Assembly (NCBI GenBank): GCA_026391315.1
Contig: JAPLDT010000022.1
Coordinates: 1 to 64,000 of the forward strand
DNA length: 64,000 nt
Origin: Bacteroidia bacterium
GTDB lineage: Bacteria > Bacteroidota > Bacteroidia > Bacteroidales > Prolixibacteraceae
Direction: 5' to 3'
The position numbers were made by a program, and so were the translations under genes. The stretch's first letter is position 1. Every line of letters begins with the position of its first letter. A model generated the notes under the pieces. That model was not told the origin of the DNA. It saw nothing but the letters and a program-made list of their open reading frames with translations, and made no database searches. Below are positions 16,754 to 25,974 of the stretch, piece by piece.

Positions 16754-17656
16754 AAAATACCCCTCCTTTTTTCGGTCTTCCATCGCAGTTTCCGAGCGTT
16801 TATCATCCAGACGTCCGCCACGCTCTGTAACGCGTGAACCGGCAATTTCGGAAATGATCTCCTCAAGCGAGTTGGCTGTCGATAGTGTCAATCCTGTACA
16901 GGTAATGTCGCCTATGGTTCGGCAGCGTACGCTCCTAACCTCCACCTTCTCGGTAGGTTTACGCGGGATGGGTGGTAACGCCGCATAAAGGATCTGATCC
17001 CGCTCAAACACTTCCCGCTGGTGTGTGTAGTAGAGCGAAGGCAGCGGGATGTCTTCCTGAAAGATATACTGCCACACATCCATTTCGGTCCAGTTGCTGA
17101 TCGGAAAAACCCTGAAGTGTTCGCCCATGCGCTTTTTCCCGTTGAAGATATTCCACAATTCGGGACGCTGGTTTTTAGGGTCCCACTGACCAAATTCATC
17201 CCTGTGAGAAAAGAAACGTTCTTTGGCCCTGGCTTTCTCCTCATCGCGGCGTCCACCGCCAAGCGCTGCATCGAAACCATATTTTTCGAGAGTATCCAGC
17301 AAAGTCACGGTTTGCAATTTGTTGCGACTGGCATAGTATCCTTTTTCCTCCCCAACCCGTCCAAGCAGAATCGATTCTTCAACCGAACCTACTACGAGTT
17401 TCGCACCCAGTTGCTTTATCAATTTGTCACGATAAGTAAGTGTTTCCTCGAAATTGTGACCAGTATCTATGTGGACAAATGGAAACGGGATAACTGCCGG
17501 ATAAAAGGCCTTGTATGCCAGATAGGCCATGACAATAGAATCTTTCCCTCCAGAAAAGAGCAGGGCAGGGCGATCGAATTGCGCTGCGACTTCACGGATG
17601 ATGAAGATAGATTCAGATTCCAGTTCTTTAAGATGATTGATTTCCTTGTAACCCAT
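16751..17656 (-). CDS. cysD: Sulfate adenylyltransferase subunit 2
   Basis: 301 aa PP-loop ATP pyrophosphatase-type subunit that transfers AMP to sulfate. PP-loop is LLFSGGKDSIVM; other CysD motifs are HIDTGHNFEET, GGGRRDEEKARAKERFFSHR, NQRPELWNIFNG, PISNWTEMDVWQYI and VRCRTIGDITCTG. Length matches the family. Its start overlaps the end of cobA by 29 nt, so the two are translationally coupled. Sulfate activation needs cysN downstream. Confidence 0.96.
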   Translation of the reverse strand: MGYKEINHLKELESESIFIIREVAAQFDRPALLFSGGKDSIVMAYLAYKAFYPAVIPFPFVHIDTGHNFEETLTYRDKLIKQLGAKLVVGSVEESILLGRVGEEKGYYASRNKLQTVTLLDTLEKYGFDAALGGGRRDEEKARAKERFFSHRDEFGQWDPKNQRPELWNIFNGKKRMGEHFRVFPISNWTEMDVWQYIFQEDIPLPSLYYTHQREVFERDQILYAALPPIPRKPTEKVEVRSVRCRTIGDITCTGLTLSTANSLEEIISEIAGSRVTERGGRLDDKRSETAMEDRKKEGYF

Positions 17657-18692
17657 ATTCTTTCAGTGCTTCTTTAGTTTTTTTTCCAACAGCTGTTAAT
17701 TTTAAGGCTGCTGAGGGACGGCTGTCCCTTCCTGATTTTTCTTCGGCATCAACAAACGAATTCACCATCTGCTGATTGATGAAAACCTGTCGTTCTAATG
17801 ATTTCACTTTTGCCCGGTCGCTAAAATGAGTGATGGTTGCCCGTGAAACCCGAAGCATGTTCTTTGACAATACCGCGTCAGTCCTGTTTCGAAAAGAGAC
17901 CACTTCGCCAATGACAATGATGATAGGCGTTGGAAAATTCTGCTCATTTAAAGCAAGTTCACCCAAAGTGAAGAAAAATTCTTGCTGACCGGGTAATGAA
18001 AGGTTGTGAACCAACATAACCGGAATTTCATGAGCTCTTCCCTGTGCAATGGCTTTTCGGGCAATTGTCCGGATGTTTGAGCCACCCATGTATATTACCA
18101 ATGTATCGGCATCAGGAAGGGAAAGATTTTTTGAATGCCCCGAGATAAAAGCCACAGAAGAGGAAATACCCCTATGGGTGAGCGGCACCTTCAGCAGTGA
18201 TGAAACGGCTACTCCGGCTGAAACACCCGGGATAACTTCAACAGGTATTAAATGACGTTCCAGGTATTCGACCTCTTCCCCGCCATGGGCAAAAATCATT
18301 GGGTCCCCGCCTTTGAGACGGACCACCTTTTTACCGGCTTTTGCAGCATTGAGGAGCAAAATGTTAATTTCGTTTTGTTCAATGTGATGATGTCCTTTCC
18401 GTTTGCCAACATAAACCTTTTCGGCCCTGTATTTTTTTAGGTAATCTACATCCAGAAGATCGTCATGAAAGATGATATCTGATTGAGCCAGGGCCCTGTC
18501 CCCACCCAGGGTAAGCAGATCCGGATTGCCTGGACCAAACCCAACGAGGGTAACCTTACCGGGCTGATTCCCCTTGTGCTGGAAACCAGGTGATGATAGT
18601 ACCTTCAACCTGTTTTTCAAATTGGGAATATGATCCAATAGGCTGGTTATCAGCTTTAATACAATTGTACCTTTTCTTATAATTACTTTCAA
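17628..18692 (-). CDS. cobA: Uroporphyrinogen-III C-methyltransferase with terminal extensions
   Basis: 354 aa. SAM-dependent methylation of uroporphyrinogen III to precorrin-2, the first step to siroheme needed by sulfite reductase. Motifs: VTLVGFGPGNPDLLTLGGDRAL, GKRKGHHHIEQNEIN, VVRLKGGDPMIFAHGGEEVEYL, VIPGVSAGVAVSSLLKVPLTHRGIS. The core spans about residues 46-260. There is a 45-residue N-terminal and a roughly 90-residue C-terminal extension (Lys/Ser-rich, FSDRAKVKSLERQVFINQQ) of unknown role. It begins with TTG; no ATG is available before the core, so the exact start is uncertain. Overlaps cysD by 29 nt. Confidence 0.88.
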   Translation of the reverse strand: MKVIIRKGTIVLKLITSLLDHIPNLKNRLKVLSSPGFQHKGNQPGKVTLVGFGPGNPDLLTLGGDRALAQSDIIFHDDLLDVDYLKKYRAEKVYVGKRKGHHHIEQNEINILLLNAAKAGKKVVRLKGGDPMIFAHGGEEVEYLERHLIPVEVIPGVSAGVAVSSLLKVPLTHRGISSSVAFISGHSKNLSLPDADTLVIYMGGSNIRTIARKAIAQGRAHEIPVMLVHNLSLPGQQEFFFTLGELALNEQNFPTPIIIVIGEVVSFRNRTDAVLSKNMLRVSRATITHFSDRAKVKSLERQVFINQQMVNSFVDAEEKSGRDSRPSAALKLTAVGKKTKEALKEYGLQGNQSS

Positions 18693-18793
18693 AATGTAAG
18701 ATATTTGTTTTCAGGTATTTTATCGCAGCAATCAATCAACAAATAAAGCGTAAGGTAAAGGAGTACAAAATCCCCTGTTGGGGGTAAATTTTA

Positions 18794-18809
18794 TACCATG
18801 TTTGTGGTA
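18794..18809. promoter_or_regulatory. Sulfur-regulon operator candidate, copy 1
   Basis: TACCA-N6-TGGTA palindrome, 102 nt upstream of cobA. All 16 bp, including the non-palindromic spacer, are identical in reverse orientation to the site at 22987-23002 ahead of cysJ. Shared by the two sulfate assimilation operons, so probably bound by one regulator; its identity is unknown. Confidence 0.65.
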
Positions 18810-18843
18810 GGCGTAATTCCTAAAAAAATGTGTAGAAAAGTTT

Positions 18844-19344
18844 TTACTTTTCGCCTGTATGCAGTTGAGGTGCCTGATCGATGGTTAACAGACCTTCCAT
18901 GATCAGTTGAGTGATCCGGTTACGGATTGCAACAGATTGATAAACATTTTGAGCGTTGGAGCCTACCGAAATGGTAATATGCCCTTGTTTGTGAATGGCT
19001 GGGGATACAAAATCGCACAACATCGGGGCATCGCACACACTTGCAAGAATACCCAAATCTTCGGCATCTGCTTTTATCTGACTGTTTAACACGTGGTTAC
19101 CTGTACATACATAAACCAGGAAGAACCCTTCCAGCTCTTTTTTCTCATATTCTTTTTCAATAAAAGTGAAAGGCAGTTGCCTGATTTCATCCGTAAATTC
19201 CGGGGAAATGACTGTCACATTCGACACAAACCGCGCCAGGATACCTCCCTTATGGGTGGCAACCTTTCCTCCGCCAACCATAAGAATTTTCTTGTTGGTC
19301 ACATTTAGAGAGACAGGAAGAAATTGAAGCTTTTCTCGTTCCAT
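18844..19344 (-). CDS. Precorrin-2 dehydrogenase / siroheme synthase N-terminal domain protein
   Basis: 166 aa. Corresponds to the NAD-binding half of CysG (like SirC or Met8), oxidising precorrin-2 to sirohydrochlorin, possibly with iron insertion. Rossmann motif is MVGGGKVATHKGGIL; next comes VTVISPEFTDEI, then VYVCTGNHVLNSQI and VCDAPMLCDFVSPAI, and SVGSNAQNVYQSVAIRNRI near the end matches the family. It is separate from the methyltransferase CobA, unlike the fused CysG of enterobacteria. It follows cysI by 3 nt in the cysJ-cysI-sirC operon. Confidence 0.9.
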   Translation of the reverse strand: MEREKLQFLPVSLNVTNKKILMVGGGKVATHKGGILARFVSNVTVISPEFTDEIRQLPFTFIEKEYEKKELEGFFLVYVCTGNHVLNSQIKADAEDLGILASVCDAPMLCDFVSPAIHKQGHITISVGSNAQNVYQSVAIRNRITQLIMEGLLTIDQAPQLHTGEK

Positions 19345-19347
19345 GGT

Positions 19348-21045
19348 TTACTCGTGAAATTTTTTTCCTTCTGTAACAGCGTTCACATATCCTTTCCGGA
19401 TGACGAAATTTCCAAAGCGTTCGTTTTGATCTCTGTTTTTGGAAAAGTCTTCAAGAATTGGTTTTAATGCGTCAATGATTCCCTCTTCTGAAAGCATCTC
19501 TCTGTAAAGCTTATTGAGACGCTCGCCCACGAAACTGGCTCCAAGGTAAAGATTGTATTTGCCGGGAGCCCTTCCAACCAATCCTATCTCAGCTAAAAAC
19601 GGACGACCGCAGCCATTGGGACAACCAGTCATTCGGATGGTAATGGGTTCACCAAGCAAACCATTTGCTTCGAGCACTTTGTCAAGTTTGTCAACCAATG
19701 AAGGCAAATAGCGTTCTGCTTCGGCAAAAGCCAGTCCGCATAAAGGCAAAGCTGCACAGGCGATGGAATTTCTGCGTAGCTGCGACAGATTGTTATCTGC
19801 CACGTTGTGCTGTTTCAGGATGTTAACGATTTTTGGTTTCAACTCCTGAGAGACTTGAGCAATGATCAGGTTCTGATTACCTGTCAGTATGAAACTGCCG
19901 GTATGGATTTTAGCCACTTCGCGAATGGCAGTTTTGGCAGGGTATCCGATGCGGTCAGCGAGTTTGCCGCCTTCGACAAAAATAGTGCAATGCCATAGTC
20001 CGTCGGCACTTTGAGACCAGCCGAACTTATCTCCCATTGAAGCGAATTCATAAGGTTTTGCCTCTTCAAGTCGGATACTGTATGTGCGTTTCAATTCAGA
20101 ATGAAAATAGTCGATTCCCAAACGGTCGATGGTGTATTTTAGCCGGGCATTTTTGCGATCGGAACGGTTTCCGTGGTCACGCTGAAAGACGAGTACCGCT
20201 TCTGAAGTTTCTACGATTTTCTCTTTTGGGATATAACCCACCACATCGGCCACACGGGGATATGTTTTCTTATTTCCAAAGGTGTAAGCCATGCCTCCTC
20301 CCACTGTGACATTGTAGCCTTCAAGTTGTCCGTTTTCGACAATGGCGATAAAACCAAGGTCGTTGGACAAGACATCGGAATCGTTGCGCGGAGGAATCGC
20401 GATAGCTATTTTAAATTTCCGGGGAAGGTAATTTTTTCCATAGAGCGGTTCTTCCTCCTTTTCTCCACCTTCAACGAGTTTCCCATCGAGCCAGATTTCA
20501 TGATAGGCGGCTGTTTGAGGTGTGAGATGGGCCGATATCTGTCTCGCATCCTCGGCCACTTCTGCGTGGACTGGCGATTCGTAAGGATTGGCTGAGGACA
20601 TGACATTTCGGTTCACATCACCGCATGCTGCTATCGTATCCAGCAAGGTTCGATTGATTTCTTGAATAGTGGTTTTCAGTTTGCGCTTTAAAACGCCGTG
20701 AAATTGAAAAGCCTGTCGCGTGGTGAGTTTCAAAGTCTTGTCGGCGTATTGATCGGCAAGGTTATCAAGGGCCAGCCATTGTGCCGGAGTGGTAATTCCG
20801 GCCGGCACACGTACCCGGATGAGGAAACTGTACAGCGGTTCCAGTTTTTGCCGTTTGCGTTCTTCATCAAGGTCACGGTCCTGCTGTTGATAGGTACCAT
20901 GAAATTTGATCAGCACCTGGTCCTGTTCGTACAATGCTCCCGTAAGGGGATTGTTCAGGCTTTCGTTGATGGTTCCCCTCAGATAGTTGCTGTTTTCCTT
21001 GATTGATTCAAGCTGGCTGGGAGGAGCAGATATATTGTTTTTCAT
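19348..21045 (-). CDS. cysI: Sulfite reductase (NADPH) hemoprotein subunit
   Basis: 565 aa from the ATG at 21045; an upstream in-frame start at 21075 would add ten residues and overlap cysJ by 14 nt. Six-electron reduction of sulfite to sulfide on coupled siroheme and a 4Fe-4S cluster. The four cluster cysteines lie in CAALPLC and TGCPNGCGRP. Arginine/lysine siroheme-site regions RQAFQFHGVLKR, CGDVNRNVMSSANP and DRLGIDYF are also visible. Its electron partner cysJ is immediately upstream and the siroheme gene sirC is 3 nt downstream. Confidence 0.95.
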   Translation of the reverse strand: MKNNISAPPSQLESIKENSNYLRGTINESLNNPLTGALYEQDQVLIKFHGTYQQQDRDLDEERKRQKLEPLYSFLIRVRVPAGITTPAQWLALDNLADQYADKTLKLTTRQAFQFHGVLKRKLKTTIQEINRTLLDTIAACGDVNRNVMSSANPYESPVHAEVAEDARQISAHLTPQTAAYHEIWLDGKLVEGGEKEEEPLYGKNYLPRKFKIAIAIPPRNDSDVLSNDLGFIAIVENGQLEGYNVTVGGGMAYTFGNKKTYPRVADVVGYIPKEKIVETSEAVLVFQRDHGNRSDRKNARLKYTIDRLGIDYFHSELKRTYSIRLEEAKPYEFASMGDKFGWSQSADGLWHCTIFVEGGKLADRIGYPAKTAIREVAKIHTGSFILTGNQNLIIAQVSQELKPKIVNILKQHNVADNNLSQLRRNSIACAALPLCGLAFAEAERYLPSLVDKLDKVLEANGLLGEPITIRMTGCPNGCGRPFLAEIGLVGRAPGKYNLYLGASFVGERLNKLYREMLSEEGIIDALKPILEDFSKNRDQNERFGNFVIRKGYVNAVTEGKKFHE

Positions 21046-21061
21046 TTTTTGAATTCTGAAA

Positions 21062-22846
21062 TTAGTAAACGTCAAGTTGCAACCGCTTTTCTTTTTGCAG
21101 TTTATTCACGTATTCTGTGGCCTTGTCTTTGCTCATGGTACCCTGGTTTTCAACAATAGAGACGAGTGTGTTTTGCACATCGGTGGCCATCTTCTTCATG
21201 TCGCCGCAAATATAGAAATGGGCCCCCTCTTCGAGCCAGCGATAGACTTCAGCAGCATTTTCCTCTAGTTTATGCTGCACATAAACCCGCTTGTCTGTAT
21301 CGCGTGAGAAGGCCACATCCATTTTGGATAACGCTCCTGATTTCATAAATTTTTGCCAGTCAGTTTGATACAGAAATTCAGTCTCGAAATTTCGGTTTCC
21401 GAAAAGTAACCAGCTCTTTCCCCGTTTTGCAGACTGTTCACGATGCTGGACAAAGGCACGGTAAGGCGCTATCCCTGTGCCTGCCCCAACCATGATGATG
21501 GGTGTTTCGTCGTTTTGTGGCAACCGAAAGTTGGGGTTCTTTTCAATAAAAACAGGGATTTTGTTTTCATTGCCATCAAATTCTGACAGATAGCTGGAAC
21601 AGGTACCCAGACGGATTCTCCCCCCGTTTTGGTATTCAACAACCCCAACTGCAAGGTGCAATTCACCAGGATTTGCTTTGGGGCTGGATGCAATGGAATA
21701 CAATCTGGGTTGCAACGGTCTCAGAAGATTTATCAGCTCCTGTGCTGAAAGTTTCGTTGGGAAATCGCTGAAAAGGTCTGCAATATCCCTGCCGAACAGG
21801 TATTCCTGCAGCTTTTCCTGCGATTGGTAAATTGCTGCCAGCTTTTCATTCGGAGCGAATTCGAGGTATCGTTTTAAAACATCAACCGTTATTTTCGAAA
21901 GCTCAAATTCTTGTAGAAGGGAATCAAAAAGGGAGATTTTTGAGTTTTTGATTTCTATCAATTCTTCCGGATTGAGCCCGGTGACCGACAGCACTTCATT
22001 GACCAATTCCGAACTATTCACTGGTATAATTCCGGCAGAATCACCAGGCTCGAAAGATAAATCGGCTTCCAGCTCAATGTGCAGTGTTTGTCTTTCGGAA
22101 CCGCGTCCATGCAGATTGATCTTTTCCAGCAATTCTGCATAATATGGATTCTTTTTGGAATAGTTTTGTGCCGCTGAAGTATCAATAACGGCATCTGTAG
22201 AATCTATTATTTTTCCTCCTGTAGCTATCGCGAAAGTAGGAAGCGTTACTCTCAGCCACTGGTCGGCGGTATCCTGAAAATCAACATCACAGCTTACCAT
22301 TTGCGCCAACCTTTTTGCGCCCAATTTTTCCAGTTGGAGATCGAAATCTTTTCCTGTCTGGCAAAACTGGAGATAGGAAGAGTCGCCCAGGGCCAAAACG
22401 GCAAATTTTACATGATCGAGCTTTGGTGCACGTTTTCCGAAGATAAATTCGTGCAACTCTTTTGCGGCAAAAGGCGGTTCACCTTCACCATGTGTGGAGA
22501 CGATCACCAGCAGGTTCTTTTCCGACTGCAGGTCACGCAGCTTGTATTCGTCCATGCTCTTTAAAGTTGCGCTCAGACCAAATTCGGTGACCATTTTTTC
22601 GGCTTTCATGGCCACCTCTTTGCCATTGCCCGTGCGTGAACCATAAAGAATGGTTATCGGGTCAATGGCTGATGCATTGATGTTTTCGTTTTTAACCGGA
22701 AGGGAAACCGGAACTCCATTTTGTGCAGTTAATGCAGACAGATAGCCAGACATCCAGGCCAATTGCACCTCATTCAGAGAATTGGTAAGCAGTCTGAAAG
22801 TTTCCAATTGTTCAGCACTAAGTGGTGTTGCAAAGTTGTTGCTCAT
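21062..22846 (-). CDS. cysJ: Sulfite reductase (NADPH) flavoprotein subunit
   Basis: 594 aa cytochrome P450 reductase-like protein that passes NADPH electrons through FAD and FMN to CysI. Domains: N-terminal flavodoxin (ILYGSRTGNGKEVAMKAE at about residues 68-85; STHGEGEPP; LALGDSSYLQFC), FAD-binding (RLYSIASSP; GTCSSYLS) and NADPH-binding (MVGAGTGIAPYRAFVQHRE; YICGDMKKMATDV). First gene of cysJ-cysI-sirC. A 16-bp palindrome shared with the cobA-cysDN operon lies 141 nt upstream, which suggests common control by sulfur status. Confidence 0.95.
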   Translation of the reverse strand: MSNNFATPLSAEQLETFRLLTNSLNEVQLAWMSGYLSALTAQNGVPVSLPVKNENINASAIDPITILYGSRTGNGKEVAMKAEKMVTEFGLSATLKSMDEYKLRDLQSEKNLLVIVSTHGEGEPPFAAKELHEFIFGKRAPKLDHVKFAVLALGDSSYLQFCQTGKDFDLQLEKLGAKRLAQMVSCDVDFQDTADQWLRVTLPTFAIATGGKIIDSTDAVIDTSAAQNYSKKNPYYAELLEKINLHGRGSERQTLHIELEADLSFEPGDSAGIIPVNSSELVNEVLSVTGLNPEELIEIKNSKISLFDSLLQEFELSKITVDVLKRYLEFAPNEKLAAIYQSQEKLQEYLFGRDIADLFSDFPTKLSAQELINLLRPLQPRLYSIASSPKANPGELHLAVGVVEYQNGGRIRLGTCSSYLSEFDGNENKIPVFIEKNPNFRLPQNDETPIIMVGAGTGIAPYRAFVQHREQSAKRGKSWLLFGNRNFETEFLYQTDWQKFMKSGALSKMDVAFSRDTDKRVYVQHKLEENAAEVYRWLEEGAHFYICGDMKKMATDVQNTLVSIVENQGTMSKDKATEYVNKLQKEKRLQLDVY

Positions 22847-22986
22847 TATTAGAATTGCCTATTGCCTTAGGTATTGAATTGAATTTCCCGTTTCAGACAT
22901 TACAACTAAATCCTAACCTCTGAAAAGCGCGTGCAATATTGTTCCAATCAGCAATATCCACAATACCTTTTATCCGGCATTCTATA

Positions 22987-23002
22987 TACCACAAACATGG
23001 TA
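22987..23002. promoter_or_regulatory. Sulfur-regulon operator candidate, copy 2
   Basis: TACCA-CAAACA-TGGTA, upstream of cysJ in the 258-nt gap to polA. Identical over 16 bp to 18794-18809 (which is its reverse complement). The rest of this gap shows no gene and no clear TAnnTTTG box towards cysJ. Confidence 0.65.
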
Positions 23003-23104
23003 GAACATTCAACTGCCTTTTAGCGTATGCAAATTTGATAATCCTGATTTCGTGACCGGAATTGTCAATTACTTAGTAGTTTTGGTTCAAATAAATTTTG
23101 CTCG

Positions 23105-25812
23105 ATGAAGAAGTTATTTTTGATTGATGCCTACGCACTTATCTATCGCTCCTATTTTGCCTTTATCAACAATCCAAGGGTTAATTCCAAAGGAATGAAC
23201 ACTTCGGCTGTTTTTGGCTTTGTCAATACGCTCGAACAGATTCTACGACTGGAGCAGCCTACCCACCTGGCTGTTGCTTTCGACCTGCATGGCCCAACCT
23301 TCCGTCACGAACTCTTTGATGCCTACAAGGCCACCCGCGAAGCGATGCCGGAGGCGATCAGAATAGCTATTCCATACATCCGCAGAATGATAGATGCCTA
23401 CAGAATTCCGACACTCGAATGCATCGGTTATGAAGCAGATGATGTCATTGGGACCATGGCCAAAACGGCCGAAAGGGAGGAGTTCAAAGTCTTCATGGTC
23501 ACGCCTGATAAAGATTATGCACAGCTGGTATCACCCAATATCTTTATGTACAAACCCAAACGGATGGGCAATGAGATGGAGGTTTGGGGTGTGGAACAAG
23601 TTTGCGAAAACTTCCAGATTTCCCGGCCTGAACAGGTGATCGACCTGCTTGGACTGATGGGCGATTCGTCCGACAATATTCCGGGTTGCCCCGGAATCGG
23701 TCCCAAGGGAGCCACCCAACTGATTGCGCAATTTGGTGGCATCGATGGTGTTTACGCTGCGATTGATCAGTTAAAGGGCAAGCAGCAGGAGAGCCTGATC
23801 AATTTCGAAGAGCAGGTTCGGCTCTCGCGAAAACTGGCCGAAATAATTCTGGATGTCCCCTTGAACCACCAGCCCGAAGAGCTGGTCAGGCAGGAACCGG
23901 ATCATCAGTTGCTGAATGAGCTGTTTTCTGAACTTGAGTTCCGAAACATGCTCTCAAAATTACCCAAGGCAGAGGTGGTCGTTCAAAAGCCGGTCAATCC
24001 GCAGGGTTCGCTTTTTGATTTTGCAGAAGAGAGCATCACGGCTCCTTTTTCGAATCTCGAACAACATACTTACCACCTGGTAGAAGGCGAAGAGGCCCGG
24101 GCACATTTGATCGGTGAGCTTCTCAAACAAAAAGAGTTCTGTTTTGATACCGAGACGACCGGTTTGGACCCGCTGATGGATCAGCTGGTAGGCATCTCGA
24201 TCAGTTTCAAAAAGGGAGAAGCCTACTACATTCCCGTTCCTTCCAATCAGAAGGAGGCGAGGCAGATTGTGGCCGAATTTAAGCCGCTCTTCGACAGTGA
24301 AACCATTACCAAGGTTGGCCAAAACATCAAATTTGACGCATTGGTGCTTTCGGGGTACGGCCTTAAGCTTCATGGTCCTATTTTCGACACCATGGTGGCG
24401 CACTACCTGATTCAGCCGGAATTGCGCCACAACCTCGACTTCCTGAGTGAGATCTATCTAGGATACAAAAAAATCGCGACAAGCGAATTGATCGGAAGCG
24501 GGAAGAACCAAACATCCATGCGCTCTGTCGATTTGCAAACGATCAAGGAGTACGCTTGCGAGGATGCCGACTTCACCTTGCAGCTTAAGCCACTGCTGGA
24601 GAAAGAATTGATAGACGGCAATGTCACTAAGCTTTTCGAGGAGGTTGAAATGCCACTATTGAAGGTACTCATTGAGATGGAACTTTCGGGTATGAAAATC
24701 GATGTGAAGGCGCTCGACCAATACGCAGTGATCCTGAGAGAGCAGATCATTCAGCTTGAACTTGAAATCACGGAGATGGCAGGCGAGTCGTTCAACATCT
24801 CCTCTCCCAAGCAACTTGGCCATATACTTTTTGACAAGCTGCTGCTCGATCCCAAGGCCAAAAAGACCAAGACCAAGCAATATTCGACCAACGAGGAGGT
24901 GCTGACCACCCTGTTGGATCGTCATCCGATCATAGCGAAAATCCTGGACCACCGTGGATTGAAAAAACTGCTTTCGACCTATGTCGAGTCTTTGCCCAAA
25001 TTGATCAATCCCAAAACTGGCAGAATCCATACCTCTTACAATCAGACCGTAGCCGTAACCGGAAGGTTGAGTTCCAACAATCCAAATCTTCAGAACATCC
25101 CGATCCGGGATGAAAATGGCAGGGAGATCCGCAAGGCATTTGTTCCGCGTGATTCGGACCACCTGTTTCTATCGGCAGACTACTCGCAGATTGAACTGCG
25201 CATCATGGCTGCCGGGAGGATATTCACGCGGCCACGGCAGCCAAAATCTACAACATCCCGCTGGGGGAGGTGACTTCCGACATGAGAAGGAAGGCCAAGA
25301 CGGCCAATTTTGGGATTATCTATGGCATCTCTCCTTTTGGACTGGCCCAGCGGCTCAACATTCCAAGGAGTGAGGCCAAACAGCTGATCGATGATTACTT
25401 TATCAATTTTCCGCAGGTAAAACAGTACATGGATGAACAAATCCTGTTGGCGCGCAAGCGGGGATTTGTCGAGACCATCATGGGAAGAAGGCGTTATCTC
25501 AAGGATATAACCTCCGAAAATGCTGCTGTTAGGGGCTTTGCTGAGCGCAATGCCATCAACGCACCCATCCAGGGGTCGGCTGCCGATATCATCAAAGTGG
25601 CGATGGTCAGGATTCAAAAGAGATTTGATGAAGAGAAGATTGCCTCGAAGATGATGCTTCAGGTGCATGACGAATTGAACTTCGACCTCCTGAAATCAGA
25701 AACCGACATCGTGAAAAAAATCGTAAAGGAGGAGATGGAACATGCAGTCGAAATGGTTGTACCCCTCGAAGTCGAGATGGAAGCCGCTGAGAACTGGCTG
25801 CTGGCGCACTGA
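23105..25812 (+). pseudogene. polA: DNA polymerase I, interrupted by a frameshifting deletion
   Basis: Two overlapping frames (23105-25273 and 25270-25812) together make one Pol I. The first holds the 5'-3' exonuclease (EADDVIGT; LGLMGDSSDNIPG), an intact-looking 3'-5' exonuclease (CFDTETTGLDP; GQNIKFDALV; YACEDADFTL) and the polymerase to motif A (SADYSQIELRIMAA). The second holds motif B (RRKAKTANFGIIYG) and motif C (LQVHDELNFD). At 25214 homology jumps frame: EDIHAATAAKIYNIP is encoded in frame 2 from 25216. About 14 residues normally between motif A and EDIH are missing, implying a deletion of about 40 nt. This is either a real mutation or an assembly error. Confidence 0.88.
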
Positions 25813-25974
25813 GGAAGAAAGAGGGGGATACTAGGGGACAGAGCTAATGTGAAAATTGGGAAATAGGAAAATGTGAAAATTAACCGGTCCTGTAGAGAAG
25901 CCTAAGCGTCCTAAATGTCCTGGTTGTCCTGCTGGTACTAATCAAGATTTATTGCAGAGGTTGGAGAAACAATC

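Noticed and set aside
18771-18785. CCCC-N4-GGGG hairpin as a terminator of the cysJ-cysI-sirC operon
   Set aside because: Only a 4-bp stem with a short T-run on the minus strand; too weak to call.
25270-25812. Second half of polA as an independent small polymerase gene with GTG start (GTGA overlap)
   Set aside because: Conserved Pol I residues continue upstream of the GTG in the same frame, so the split comes from a deletion rather than a designed gene pair.
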